From Pseudomonadota bacterium (GTDB lineage Bacteria; Pseudomonadota; Gammaproteobacteria; Burkholderiales; Rhodocyclaceae): 64,000 bases of DNA. Under the pieces are notes generated by a model that worked only from the letters and a program-made list of their open reading frames with translations, was not told the origin of the DNA and searched no databases. The stretch covers positions 124,001 to 188,000 of the forward strand of contig JAPLQT010000123.1 of the NCBI GenBank assembly GCA_026399515.1, written 5' to 3'. The stretch's first letter is position 1, and every line of letters begins with the position of its first letter. Position numbers and translations under genes: made by a program. Shown here piece after piece: positions 51,628-60,473 of the stretch.

Positions 51628-53041
51628 TGCCCGCCCTTGGGTCTGGGGCAATAAGCCTTTGATCCTGATTTTGGGAACGATGCTGGCAGGCTGTTCGCTG
51701 GTGCCTGAGTATCATAGACCCGAGCCACCCGTGGCAGCAATGTGGTCGCAAGCGGCTCCTGCCGATGCCGGTCGCCCGGCAAACTCGATCGGATGGCGCG
51801 ACTTTTTTCCAGATCCGCGTTTGCAGTCCTTGATCGCCGCAGCCATCGAGAATAACCGGGACATGCGCATCGCTGTCGGACGCGTAGAGGAAGCCCGGGC
51901 GCTATTCGGCATCGTTCGCGCCGACCGTTTCCCCAACGTGGATTTGGCTTTCAGCGGTACCTCGGCACGCACACCGGGAGACCTTTCGCTTACTGGGCGA
52001 ACCAGCGTCAGCCATCGCTACGACGCAGGCCTGTCGCTGTTGTCGTTCGAACTGGATTTCTGGGGCAGGGTGAAAAGCCTCAACGCAGCCGCCTTGGCGA
52101 GCTATCTTGCCAGCGAGGAAGCCCGGCACGCCCTGCGCTTGGCACTGATCGCCGACGTTGCCAATGCCTACCTGAGTCTGCTGGAGATGGACGAACGCAC
52201 GGCATTGGCGCGCGAAACCGTGAAAACCCGTGAGCAGACCCGCTTGCTGGTGAGCCGCCGCCGCGATGTGGGCCTGGCCGGAGACCTGGACTATCTTCAA
52301 GCCGATGGCGCGCTCGAAGCGACTCGAGCGGATCTGGCCGGCCTGGAACGCCAGCGCACCGCCGCGGCGAATGCGCTGGTGTTGTTGGTTGGCGGTGAGC
52401 CATCCGGATTACCCCCGGGACGCTCCCTCTCGGATCAAGGCATTGTTTCCGACATTGCCGCAGGCGTGTCTTCGACAGTGCTGCTGCAACGCCCCGACGT
52501 GCTGGCAGCCGAGCAACGGCTAATCGTAGCCAATGCCAATATCGGTGCGGCGCGTGCCGCTTTCCTGCCGCGGATTTCCCTGACTGCCGGTTTGGGTACC
52601 GCCAGCAGCGCCCTGTCGGGCCTGTTCGATGCCGGTCAGGGCGCCTGGAGTTTCCAGCCAGTCTTGCGTTTTCCCCTGTTCGACGCCGGCCGCGCTGCTG
52701 CCGGGGTGGATCTCGCCGAGGCTCGCGAGCATATCGCTGTAGCCGAGTACGAAAAAGTAATCCAGCAGGCCTTCCGTGAAGTGGCCGATCTCCTCGCAGG
52801 AAAGGAACCGCTGATCGAGCAACTGCGCGCCCAGGAACGGTCGGACAAGATCCAGGGCGAACGGCTGCGGCTGACGGAGGCGCGTTATCTGGCGGGAATA
52901 TCGAGTTATCTGGAAGTGCTCGATGCCCAGCGCGAGTCATACTCAGCGCGACAACTGGTACTGCAAACGCGCCGTGTGTTGCTATCGAGCGCGGCGCAAC
53001 TCTACAAGGCGCTCGGAGGCGGGGGCGAGGTCACTCCATGA
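51620..53041 (+). CDS. Outer-membrane efflux factor (OprM/NodT family)
   Basis: A 473-residue outer-membrane channel protein with a lipoprotein signal (LILGTMLAGC). It has the family opening SLVPEYHRPEPPV, two repeats of the TolC-like helical barrel (AAIENNRDMRIAVGRVEEAR and LLQRPDVLAAEQRLIVANAN) and the conserved EARYLAGISSYLEVLDAQRE. It completes the tripartite pump with the preceding two genes. The ATPase that follows overlaps it by 4 bases. Confidence 0.95.
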   Translation: MIDARPWVWGNKPLILILGTMLAGCSLVPEYHRPEPPVAAMWSQAAPADAGRPANSIGWRDFFPDPRLQSLIAAAIENNRDMRIAVGRVEEARALFGIVRADRFPNVDLAFSGTSARTPGDLSLTGRTSVSHRYDAGLSLLSFELDFWGRVKSLNAAALASYLASEEARHALRLALIADVANAYLSLLEMDERTALARETVKTREQTRLLVSRRRDVGLAGDLDYLQADGALEATRADLAGLERQRTAAANALVLLVGGEPSGLPPGRSLSDQGIVSDIAAGVSSTVLLQRPDVLAAEQRLIVANANIGAARAAFLPRISLTAGLGTASSALSGLFDAGQGAWSFQPVLRFPLFDAGRAAAGVDLAEAREHIAVAEYEKVIQQAFREVADLLAGKEPLIEQLRAQERSDKIQGERLRLTEARYLAGISSYLEVLDAQRESYSARQLVLQTRRVLLSSAAQLYKALGGGGEVTP

Positions 53042-53853
53042 ATCAACCGACGCCGGAATACCTGGTCGAGATCACCGATCTGCATTTTGCCTATGGCGAT
53101 CGGCTGGTGCTGAAAGGCATCAATCTACGGATACAGCGGGGTAAGGTCGTCGCCATTTTGGGCGTCAGCGGCAGCGGCAAGACAAGCTTGTTGCGATTAC
53201 TCGGGGGCCAGCTGAAGCCGCGGCGTGGCAGCGTCAAAATCGCGGGACAAGTCGTACATGAACTCGATGATGACGGCCTGTATCGGTTGCGCCGTGACAT
53301 GGGCATGATGTTCCAGATGGGGGGCTTGTATAGCGACATGAGCGTCTTCGACAACGTCGCTTTCCCGATGCGCGAACTGACCGATCTGCCCGAAGAACTG
53401 ATACACGACCTGGTATCGATGAAGCTCCACGCGGTGGGGCTGCGCGGTGTTTCAGCAATGATGACGGGTGAGCTTTCCGGCGGCATGGCGCGGCGGGTTG
53501 CGCTGGCACGGGCGATTGCACTGGACCCCATGCTGATCATGTACGACGAACCGTTCGCGGGACTCGATCCGATATCGCTGAACGTCGTTGCAAGTCTGAT
53601 TCGGCGTCTGAACGATGCCCTTAATGTGACTTCGATTATTGTTACCTACGACATGTCGGAATCGCTGAAAGTGGTCGATTACGTCTATTTTGTGCACGAC
53701 GGGGAGGTCGTCGCGGAGGGACCGGCGGCGGAGATGTATTCCTCCGATAATCCGTTCGTGCAACAGTTCGTCAACGCCAAGCCTGATGGCCCGGTGGCGT
53801 TCCAGTACCCGAGCGAACCTTATGGGGCTGAGTTGGGCGTTACAGCGATTTAA
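53038..53853 (+). CDS. MlaF-like ABC ATPase with altered H-loop
   Basis: A 271-residue ABC ATPase closest to MlaF of the phospholipid-transport system. It has GVSGSGKT at 42-49, the diagnostic signature ELSGGMARRVALARAIALDP at about 145-164, and Walker B LIMYDEPFAGLDP. The H-loop reads VTYDMSESL, so Y204 replaces the histidine that MlaF and nearly all ABC ATPases use (VSHD). No mlaE, mlaD or mlaC gene follows. It overlaps the efflux operon by 4 bases, so it is transcribed with it. Confidence 0.88.
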   Translation: MNQPTPEYLVEITDLHFAYGDRLVLKGINLRIQRGKVVAILGVSGSGKTSLLRLLGGQLKPRRGSVKIAGQVVHELDDDGLYRLRRDMGMMFQMGGLYSDMSVFDNVAFPMRELTDLPEELIHDLVSMKLHAVGLRGVSAMMTGELSGGMARRVALARAIALDPMLIMYDEPFAGLDPISLNVVASLIRRLNDALNVTSIIVTYDMSESLKVVDYVYFVHDGEVVAEGPAAEMYSSDNPFVQQFVNAKPDGPVAFQYPSEPYGAELGVTAI

Positions 53854-54422
53854 GCGCCGAGTCGCCGGATGCGCAAATCAATTTGCGCCAAATCGTCACC
53901 CAGTTGACTGACGGCTTCGGAGAACACCCCCAGTTCATTCTTATTGACCAGAACAGGCTGTTCTTCGCTGAGATATTCGGCAAAATTTTCAGCAAGCTTG
54001 CGCGTCGCCTGTTGATGCCATGCGCCGAATGCCTTGATCAATCCGGCAACGCGATGGGCGGCGATATCCCCGACCGCTCCGCTCAGGTCTTCCTCGAAAT
54101 CCCAACTCAGGTTGCGCAGCACGAATCCCAGTGCATCCGCGAATTCAGCCGATCCCGAAATGCGCGTGGCCTTGGCAACGGCCTCGTATCCCCGCATCGC
54201 CAGCAGCGGGGTATTTACGGGGAGCGAGATCTCGACATCGCAGCTATCGCTCGCTGATTCGGATGCTGTGAGCAAGCCGTCACACGAAATCAGGAACTCA
54301 AGCCGGAAAGGAGGCAGGGACAAGCGGGCGGCGCGGCCGGCGAACGGCGCCAAACGCGCCCTCGCCCAAGAGGCGCCCAGCAGCAGATGATTCAGCGCGG
54401 CCAGGGCGGCTTGGTCGAGCAT
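53850..54422 (-). CDS. ubiJ: Ubiquinone biosynthesis accessory factor UbiJ (SCP2)
   Basis: A 190-residue SCP2-like lipid-binding protein of the UbiJ type that supports late ubiquinone assembly. The N-terminal region LEFLISCDGLLTAS is SCP2-like, and DFEEDLSGAVGDIAAHRVAG followed by EEQPVLVNKNELGVFSEAVS is the conserved UbiJ C-terminal part. The start at 54422 has GGGAAA upstream. A longer frame to 54506 lacks support. It belongs with ubiE in the leftward cluster. Confidence 0.85.
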   Translation of the reverse strand: MLDQAALAALNHLLLGASWARARLAPFAGRAARLSLPPFRLEFLISCDGLLTASESASDSCDVEISLPVNTPLLAMRGYEAVAKATRISGSAEFADALGFVLRNLSWDFEEDLSGAVGDIAAHRVAGLIKAFGAWHQQATRKLAENFAEYLSEEQPVLVNKNELGVFSEAVSQLGDDLAQIDLRIRRLGA

Positions 54423-54436
54423 GGATTTCCCGGCCG

Positions 54437-55354
54437 CTAGTCGAGTTGTTGAATGCCCGCGATGACCCAACCGCTGCTGGCATCGGCCGGACGGGTAAGA
54501 TGCCATACTTCGTCGAAGGCTTCCGGTGCGGCGGCGGCGGTTTCCCGGATGCTGCCGTAAAACCGCACGCTGGCGATTTGCCGGCCGGCTTCAGTGCTGA
54601 CATCGAGCAATCCGGCGTTCAACTGCACCACATCGGTCTGCTGTATGGCCTTGCCGCGCTCCTGATATTCAAGCTGGATCTCCGCGAACATTTCGGGAGT
54701 AGTGAATGCGCGGATGTCATCCATATTGCCGGCGTCGTTGGCGGCCTGTAGGCGGACGAAATTGAGTTTGGCCTGGCGCACGAAGCCATCGACGTCGAAA
54801 CCGGGCGGGATGTTGACATTGCTCGCGGCCGGGGTCGAAGTTCCCGCCGGTGCAAGCGTTTCAAAATTGCTTTGTTGGGCCGGGGCGGCATTCGCGCCGG
54901 CGTATTGAAGAGGCTCGGCGCCACCGGATGGAGTCTGCGCGGCCTTGCGATTCATTACCATGCGGACGAGGAAAAACACCGCCGCGCCGATCAGCAGCAT
55001 CATGATGATCGATGAGAAACCTTCGCCCATGCCACCCAAGCCGCCCATGCCGAAGTGCGAGAACAACGAGGCGATGCCGATGCCTGCGGCCACGCCGGCC
55101 AGCGGTCCGAGAAAACGGCTCATGCCTGATGGCGCCGGAGCCGGGACCGGAGTCGGTGCCGCCGGCCGGGGCACGACAGATGGGCTCGGCGCGCTGGGTG
55201 TACTCGGCACGGCTTCGCGCTTCATGACGCTACTGTCGCGTTTCATGCCGGAAGAAGTCCCGCCGCCGAGACGCTTGGCTTCGGCGTCCGGGGAAGACAG
55301 GGTGAAACCGATGGACAGAACGAGGGCAAGCAGCGAGATCAAACTACGTTTCAT
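54437..55354 (-). CDS. Tim44-domain membrane protein
   Basis: A 305-residue protein with an N-terminal signal segment (MKRSLISLLALVLSIGFTLS), a proline-rich stretch (SVVPRPAAPTPVPAPAPS), two glycine-rich membrane segments (FGMGGLGGMGEGFSSIIMML), and a C-terminal Tim44-like domain with FDVDGFVRQAKLNFVRLQAA and FTTPEMFAEIQLEY. Its role is not known. In betaproteobacteria this gene type often sits between ubiE and ubiJ, as here. The start at 55354 has AGGAGG at ideal spacing. Confidence 0.9.
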   Translation of the reverse strand: MKRSLISLLALVLSIGFTLSSPDAEAKRLGGGTSSGMKRDSSVMKREAVPSTPSAPSPSVVPRPAAPTPVPAPAPSGMSRFLGPLAGVAAGIGIASLFSHFGMGGLGGMGEGFSSIIMMLLIGAAVFFLVRMVMNRKAAQTPSGGAEPLQYAGANAAPAQQSNFETLAPAGTSTPAASNVNIPPGFDVDGFVRQAKLNFVRLQAANDAGNMDDIRAFTTPEMFAEIQLEYQERGKAIQQTDVVQLNAGLLDVSTEAGRQIASVRFYGSIRETAAAAPEAFDEVWHLTRPADASSGWVIAGIQQLD

Positions 55355-55400
55355 GTGAACCTCCTGGTGGTGCGGTGGTGCGATGAATCGGATGGGGCTG

Positions 55401-55508
55401 GTACCCCGGAACCACATATGGGCACTACCGCTCATATATCAAGTGCGGGCACTGGCATACTAGAACCAACTGCGGGCATCAATACCCCAGAACCAAGAGC
55501 GGGCACTA
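55401..55508. repeat. 27-bp tandem repeat, four degenerate copies
   Basis: The motif GGGCA recurs at 55420, 55447, 55474 and 55501, an exact 27-base period. The flank GAACCA is present in three of the copies. The first and last units (ACCCCGGAACCA and ACCCCAGAACCA) are nearly identical. The block fills the gap between the Tim44 gene and ubiE, with its last copy reaching the ubiE stop codon. Confidence 0.8.
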
Positions 55509-56255
55509 GAGTTTGTAGCCGCGGTGCAGGGCAACCACCCCAGCGGTGAGATTGAAGTATTCGACCCGCTCGAGGCCGGCTTGTTCCAACATCTTTTTAA
55601 GGGCATCCTGGTCCGGATGCATGCGGATCGATTCGGCGAGATAGCGGTAGCTGTCTTCGTCGCCGGCGACCTTGCTGCCCAGCCAGGGCAGCAACTTGAA
55701 TGAATATACATCATATGCGGCCGCCAGGGGTTGCCAGACCTTGGAAAACTCCAGCACCAGCAGGCGACCGCCGGGCTTCAGGACGCGCCGCATTTCCGCC
55801 AGCGCCCGCTCTTTGTGGGTCATGTTGCGCAGGCCGAAGGCAACCGTCACACAGTCGAAATAATTATCGGGGAAAGGCAACTTCTCCGCGTCGCATTGCG
55901 TGGCGGGCATCAGCATGCCTTCATCGAGCATGCGATCGCGACCGACCTTCAGCATCGCGTCGTTGATGTCGGTCAACCAGACCTGGCCGCCGGTCTTGGA
56001 GAACTCACCTACCCGCCTGGCGAAGGCTCGCGACAGGTCGGCGGTGCCTCCCGCCACATCGAGCACGCGTTCGCCCGATTTGACGCCGGAAATCTGGATG
56101 GCGAATTGCTTCCACAAACGGTGCAGGCCCAGCGACATCAGGTCATTCATGACATCGTATTTTTGCGCAACCGAAGAGAACACGCCGGCGACATGGCTCG
56201 CCTTATCCTCTTCCGCGACCTGCCTGAACCCGAAGTGTGTTTGCCGGTCGGACAC
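55506..56255 (-). CDS. ubiE: Ubiquinone/menaquinone C-methyltransferase UbiE
   Basis: A SAM-dependent methyltransferase for ubiquinone (and menaquinone if present). Motifs are [40 protein letters not shown] for SAM binding and [20 protein letters not shown]. The C-terminus ends HRGYKL. The best start is GTG 56255 ([12 protein letters not shown]), two bases after the upstream gene's stop, giving 249 residues, the usual length. A TTG at 56261 is the alternative. Longer ATG starts are read-through of the upstream gene. Confidence 0.95.
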   Translation of the reverse strand: MSDRQTHFGFRQVAEEDKASHVAGVFSSVAQKYDVMNDLMSLGLHRLWKQFAIQISGVKSGERVLDVAGGTADLSRAFARRVGEFSKTGGQVWLTDINDAMLKVGRDRMLDEGMLMPATQCDAEKLPFPDNYFDCVTVAFGLRNMTHKERALAEMRRVLKPGGRLLVLEFSKVWQPLAAAYDVYSFKLLPWLGSKVAGDEDSYRYLAESIRMHPDQDALKKMLEQAGLERVEYFNLTAGVVALHRGYKL

Positions 56256-56257
56256 TG

Positions 56258-56683
56258 TCAATGGTGTCCGCAGGAGCCGCCCTTGTTGCCTGGGGCTGAA
56301 GTACTGCTGTCCACATCGCGGCTGGCGCCGGCGGCTTCGAGGCGAGACAGGTAATCCTGCCACAGTTCATCCTGATGTTCGCCCAGGTTGTATAGCAGAT
56401 CCCAGGAATAAAGGCCGGTGTCGTGACCATCGGAAAAACTCAGCTTGATCGCGTAGTTGCCGACCGGTTCGATATTCAGGATATCGACATTACGCTTGCC
56501 GGTCTGCAATACTTCCTGGCCCGGTCCGTGGCCACGGACTTCCGCCGACGGACTGAAGACCCTCAGCAATTCGTGGCTGAGCTTGAAGTTTTTGTTATCG
56601 GCGAAAGCGATTTCAAGCAAGCGCGATTTCTGGTGGAGCTTAATCTCGGTGGGTGCGGGCGTATGCTTGTCTAGACCTGCCAT
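56258..56683 (-). CDS. DUF971-domain protein
   Basis: A 141-residue DUF971 (GBBH-like N-terminal) protein of unknown activity. It starts [20 protein letters not shown]. The conserved core has [40 protein letters not shown] and [15 protein letters not shown]. The tail ends GSCGHH, with a Cys and two His that could bind metal. It precedes ubiE, as commonly seen in betaproteobacteria. Confidence 0.93.
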   Translation of the reverse strand: MAGLDKHTPAPTEIKLHQKSRLLEIAFADNKNFKLSHELLRVFSPSAEVRGHGPGQEVLQTGKRNVDILNIEPVGNYAIKLSFSDGHDTGLYSWDLLYNLGEHQDELWQDYLSRLEAAGASRDVDSSTSAPGNKGGSCGHH

Positions 56684-56760
56684 TTTGAAGTGCCTGAATG
56701 AACGAGAGCGGATTATCATAACGCAGAACCTGATTTCAGGTGATTTTTCTCGCCGGGTAT

Positions 56761-56778
56761 TTGTCATCAAACTGTCAT
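56761..56778 (+). promoter_or_regulatory. Pho box upstream of phoB
   Basis: TTGTCAT (56761-56767), CAAA spacer, then CTGTCAT (56772-56778). This is the classic PhoB-binding pattern of two 7-bp repeats with a 4-base spacer. It lies 46 bases upstream of the preferred phoB start, suggesting autoregulation under phosphate limitation. Confidence 0.85.
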
Positions 56779-56824
56779 CTCACGGCAATACACTGAGATG
56801 AATCGAATCCGGAAATTTAAAGAT

Positions 56825-57526
56825 ATGGCCGCCAGCATCCTGATCGTTGAAGACGAGCCAGCCATCCAGGCCTTGATTCTGGCGAGCCTGAAGCGCGCCG
56901 GTCACGTTGCCGTGGCCGCCGGCGACGCCGAATCCGCTTTGCAGCAGATAAACTCGGCCTTGCCAGATCTGATTCTGCTCGACTGGATGTTGCCCGGAAT
57001 GAGCGGCATCGAGTTGGCGCGTTTGTTGCGAAACGAAGAACGAACCCGCAGGGTGCCGATTATCATGCTTACGGCCAAGGGCGACGAGCGCGACAAGATA
57101 CTCGGCCTTGAAACCGGGGCCGACGATTACGTTACCAAACCGTTTTCTCCCCGTGAGTTGATTGCCCGCATCAAGGCTGTGCTCCGGCGCGGAGCGCCAC
57201 AGGCCACCGAAGATCCGGTCCAAATCGGCGGTTTAAGTCTCGATCCGTCGACCCACCGCATCAGCGCCGGAGACAGACCGATCATTCTCGGTCCGACCGA
57301 ATTTCGCCTGCTGCATTTTCTGATGACGCATGCCGAACGAGTGCATAGCCGCACCCAACTGCTGGATCAGGTATGGGGTGACCATGTGTTTGTCGAAGAA
57401 CGGACGGTCGACGTGCATATCCGCCGCCTGCGTGCCGCCCTCGAGACCAGCGGGCATGACTCGCTGATCCAGACCGTGCGTGGTAGCGGCTATCGTATTT
57501 CGGCGGTTCCGAGCGCGATAGTCTGA
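56825..57526 (+). CDS. phoB: Phosphate regulon response regulator PhoB
   Basis: A 233-residue OmpR/PhoB-type response regulator. The receiver domain has [14 protein letters not shown], phospho-acceptor D53 in [20 protein letters not shown], and [18 protein letters not shown]. The winged-helix domain shows [15 protein letters not shown] and [21 protein letters not shown] chose ATG 56825 ([12 protein letters not shown]), the normal PhoB start; ATG 56798 would add 9 residues. The kinase gene phoR, usually next, is absent. Confidence 0.93.
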   Translation: MAASILIVEDEPAIQALILASLKRAGHVAVAAGDAESALQQINSALPDLILLDWMLPGMSGIELARLLRNEERTRRVPIIMLTAKGDERDKILGLETGADDYVTKPFSPRELIARIKAVLRRGAPQATEDPVQIGGLSLDPSTHRISAGDRPIILGPTEFRLLHFLMTHAERVHSRTQLLDQVWGDHVFVEERTVDVHIRRLRAALETSGHDSLIQTVRGSGYRISAVPSAIV

Positions 57527-57530
57527 GCTT

Positions 57531-57545
57531 GCCACCACGGGTGGC
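57531..57545. terminator. Hairpin between convergent genes
   Basis: GCCACC-ACG-GGTGGC is a 6-bp GC stem five bases after the phoB stop and before the convergent gene. It has no T-run, so it is a weak terminator candidate. Confidence 0.4.
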
Positions 57546-57546
57546 G

Positions 57547-59199
57547 TCATAACCATTCGAAGGTCACTCGTTCGAAATCCGTGCCGCGCTCGACCAGGCG
57601 ATCGAGGCGGACTTGGCGCATATCCTTGGTTTGCACCTCGACGGAAAGAATACGAGAAGCCGTGAACCAGCCCGAAGGTATAAGCATGCTTGCTGTTTCT
57701 CCAAGTTGATCCACGTTCGGCAGAAAAAAGCCCCGGCTGTCTTGGACATTGCCGGAACCGGAGCCCGAGCCATGGATGCTGATCCCCTCCGGCTTGCCCG
57801 GGAACAGTTTTATCCTGGCGATCAGCGCATCCCTGCTGGCGCTCATGGCAACCCAGGCCAGCTTTCCGAGCATGAAGCCCTCGCCGTCATGCACCCGGAC
57901 AGCGACGAGTTGTTCGCCGACCAGGGGTTTTCCGGGCGGAATCAAAGGGCGTTCCAAACGCAAAGCGGTCGCATCCTGTTCGACAATCCGCCATTCCTCC
58001 AGCACAAAGCCGGGCAACTCGCCGTTCCTCCCTTCGTTGGAATGCGTGGTGATGCGGCCGAAGGTAGCGATCTCCTCATGTTGGCGATTTCTTAGATAGA
58101 TCGAACCATCCTGCTTCAAGCCTACCTGGCCAGTGAGGCCATAATGGATGGCGTCAAAACCGCTGGCCAGGTGACAGGTCGGCTTGCCGCGCTGGGCAAG
58201 CCGACCCTTGACGGCGTCGTCCTTCAATCCCCCTTTGCACCAGCACTGATAAATCCTTTTCAGCAAAGCCTCGCAGGCGGGTTGCTCGCAGCCCTTGCCG
58301 AGATTCAGCGCCTGGGGAGATTCCCCTTGTGCCAATAGCACCAGCCTTTTCTTGATGCTCTTGCGCAATCCGGAGAGCTCCAGCCAGCGTAGCGCATCGC
58401 TTTGCGCGAGGTGGTGCTGGAATGCGGCTGTTTGATCGGAGCTCAGATCAACACAAAGTGAGGGGGTTCTATGATCGTCCGAGGGTTTGTTCAGGACAGT
58501 TACTCTACTCGACCAGCGCCGCGCCCAATCCGCTACCAGGCGTAGCTGTTTGAGGCCAAGCTCGCTCGGAATGGCCGCGGCCAGCAGCAGCACCTCGATA
58601 TAGACGGATGCGGCGGTCGTCTTGTGGCGAGCATCATCCTCAACCGGCAACTGGCTTATCTTCAGTTCCTCGGCGGCATGGAAGATCATGTGCAATTGGC
58701 GCCAAAAAGTGGGGGCAGTGAGGAAGTTTGCCTGGCATGTATCGAGATAAATTATCGACATTGCCTTCAATGCCCGGGTTGCCGCAAGCGATGCGACCAG
58801 GTGCGGTGAAAGCGACGCATCGGCCGCTCCGCCAGGTGCGGCTTGCAGGCAATGCAGATATCCGGTGACCAGTTCTTGCCAGAGTGCCTGGCTGGAATCG
58901 AACGCCGCTTGCTCGACAGTGTTGAGGGGCAGTGGTCGTCCGGCATAGCGTTGCAAACATTGGTCTTGAACAAAATCGACGGGATCGCGCAGCAATTCGA
59001 GTATCTTCAAGCGCTCGTCAGCGCGCAAGGGATAACGGTTGAGAAGATTCAACTGGCGCATCAGCCGCGTCTGTGCCAGCGTTATATTCGTCAGGGGCAA
59101 ACCGGCCAGCCATTCCCGGCAAGAGTCTTCGTCGGTGAAATCCGGTAATTTTTCCGTAGAGAGGGGCGGCAGGCCAAAGTCCATTTCGGTAAACCTCAT
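57547..59199 (-). CDS. Conserved hypothetical protein, possibly PilZ-like
   Basis: I do not recognise a firm family. The 550-residue soluble protein has an N-terminal block FTDEDSCREWLAGLPLTNIT with LQQ-type helices and RADERLKILELLRDPVDFVQ, a pattern I recall from conserved betaproteobacterial proteins. The middle is mostly helical, followed by a linker GKGCEQPACEALLKRIYQCW with three Cys. The C-terminal half is beta-rich (LEEWRIVEQDATALRLERPL, LVGEQLVAVRVHDGEGFMLG, then FFLPNVDQLGETASML) and could be a PilZ-like barrel. It lacks membrane segments. A role in signalling is only a guess. It overlaps the HIT gene by 4 bases. Confidence 0.7.
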   Translation of the reverse strand: MRFTEMDFGLPPLSTEKLPDFTDEDSCREWLAGLPLTNITLAQTRLMRQLNLLNRYPLRADERLKILELLRDPVDFVQDQCLQRYAGRPLPLNTVEQAAFDSSQALWQELVTGYLHCLQAAPGGAADASLSPHLVASLAATRALKAMSIIYLDTCQANFLTAPTFWRQLHMIFHAAEELKISQLPVEDDARHKTTAASVYIEVLLLAAAIPSELGLKQLRLVADWARRWSSRVTVLNKPSDDHRTPSLCVDLSSDQTAAFQHHLAQSDALRWLELSGLRKSIKKRLVLLAQGESPQALNLGKGCEQPACEALLKRIYQCWCKGGLKDDAVKGRLAQRGKPTCHLASGFDAIHYGLTGQVGLKQDGSIYLRNRQHEEIATFGRITTHSNEGRNGELPGFVLEEWRIVEQDATALRLERPLIPPGKPLVGEQLVAVRVHDGEGFMLGKLAWVAMSASRDALIARIKLFPGKPEGISIHGSGSGSGNVQDSRGFFLPNVDQLGETASMLIPSGWFTASRILSVEVQTKDMRQVRLDRLVERGTDFERVTFEWL

Positions 59200-59678
59200 G
59201 CACCGTCCCCGGGCATTTCAGGTAACGCTTCGGCGATCGCTTGATGCAGCGCCAGATTGCTGACGATAGCCCTGGGCGCCGGCGGGTTTTCTTGTAGCCT
59301 CGTCCCAGCCCAGATCGGCGACGGGAAATGCGGGTCGTCGAGGAATCGCGGAATCACATGCCAGTGCAGATGGGGCACAAGATTGCCGAGACTGGCAAGG
59401 TTGATCTTTTCAGGCGCGTAAAGTCGGCGCAATGCCGACTCGGTGGCGAAAACCACAGCCATCAGGTGATGTCGTTCAGTGTGGTCTAGATCGCTCATTT
59501 CGCGCACATGCCCACGCCAGATGACCCGGCAGAAACCGGGATAATCAAGTCCCTCCGGTCCGCCAACACGGATCACACGACACACGCCGTCCTCCCACAG
59601 GATATCGTTCCCCGTCTCTTGGCACAGCTCGCAATGCTGGTTTGAAATGATGGCGGTTCTCCGAAGGTGGCCAAACAA
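59196..59678 (-). CDS. HIT-family nucleotide hydrolase/transferase
   Basis: A HIT-superfamily protein that would hydrolyse nucleotide phosphoramidates or dinucleotides. The active motif is LVPHLHWHVIPRF (HxHxHxx). CELCQ near the start suggests a zinc site. The family start lies close to ISNQHCELCQ, but no ATG is near: I give a TTG at 59678, while a GGAGA at 59658-59662 points to ATC 59651 or ATT 59648 as initiators. An ATG at 59777 would add an unlikely extension. The gene overlaps the following gene by 4 bases. Confidence 0.86.
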   Translation of the reverse strand: MFGHLRRTAIISNQHCELCQETGNDILWEDGVCRVIRVGGPEGLDYPGFCRVIWRGHVREMSDLDHTERHHLMAVVFATESALRRLYAPEKINLASLGNLVPHLHWHVIPRFLDDPHFPSPIWAGTRLQENPPAPRAIVSNLALHQAIAEALPEMPGDGA

Positions 59679-59812
59679 GCCGCCAGAGTACACCGGATCA
59701 AGGCTGTCTGAAATGAAGCATTTCACACCGGCCAAGCTTGGGTCACGTCTCACCTGGCCGCGTGCGGCGCCAGGCAATCATCGCAGAGTTTGGGCCGCCT
59801 GAAGCTGGCGGG

Positions 59813-60238
59813 TCAAGAATGAAGCGCGGCGGCCCGGTGCGATATGAACTCGCCGAACATCCTGTCGTTCGTCAGAATGTGCTCACCCAACCAGCTACAG
59901 AGAAACTCGTACACATCGACCGGAGTCAATAGCTCGGCTTTTTCCGCCTGGATCTCGAAGTCCTCGATCCTCGCAATCAAATCCGCATGGAGCGCCCGGT
60001 GGTCCTCCAGATGCGGGTAGGCGGAATTTTCCATCAACAACTCTTCGTGCGCGAAATGCGACCTCGTGCAATCGATGAGTTCGTTGATAGCCGTCCGAAT
60101 TTCGTGCATCGGGACAATGACATCCAGCGAGATGCTGTCGTAGATACGGCCCGCCAGTTCAAACAATTTTTGATGTTCCAGGTCAACTTGTTCAACGCCT
60201 ACCCGATATCTGGAATCAAATACCAGCCGGTCTTCCAT
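59813..60238 (-). CDS. Bacteriohemerythrin
   Basis: A 141-residue hemerythrin-fold di-iron protein that binds O2. Probable ligands are H22 (VDLEHQK), H61 and E65 (HFAHEE), H80 and H84 (EDHRALH), and H120 with D125 (GEHILTND). The start at 60238 has GGGGAG five bases upstream. It is a single-domain protein without a receptor fusion. Likely roles are O2 storage, sensing or delivery. Confidence 0.93.
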   Translation of the reverse strand: MEDRLVFDSRYRVGVEQVDLEHQKLFELAGRIYDSISLDVIVPMHEIRTAINELIDCTRSHFAHEELLMENSAYPHLEDHRALHADLIARIEDFEIQAEKAELLTPVDVYEFLCSWLGEHILTNDRMFGEFISHRAAALHS

Positions 60239-60473
60239 GGCACTCCCCGTTTCTTGAGACACTAGTGGATTGCCCATCCTAGATCAACAAGCCATTTGAA
60301 TATTGATATGCGTCAAGCAAGCGCCAGCCCGCGTGATGACCGACGCCATCTGTCAATATTTTCAAGAATTGAGAACATGCAGCAGGCCAGACTCTGATAC
60401 TCTTCCGGGTTGACCTGGGCCAAGCCCAGCCTTGCCGCCTTTTCTTGGAGTTGGTGCTTTAAAACACACGCAT

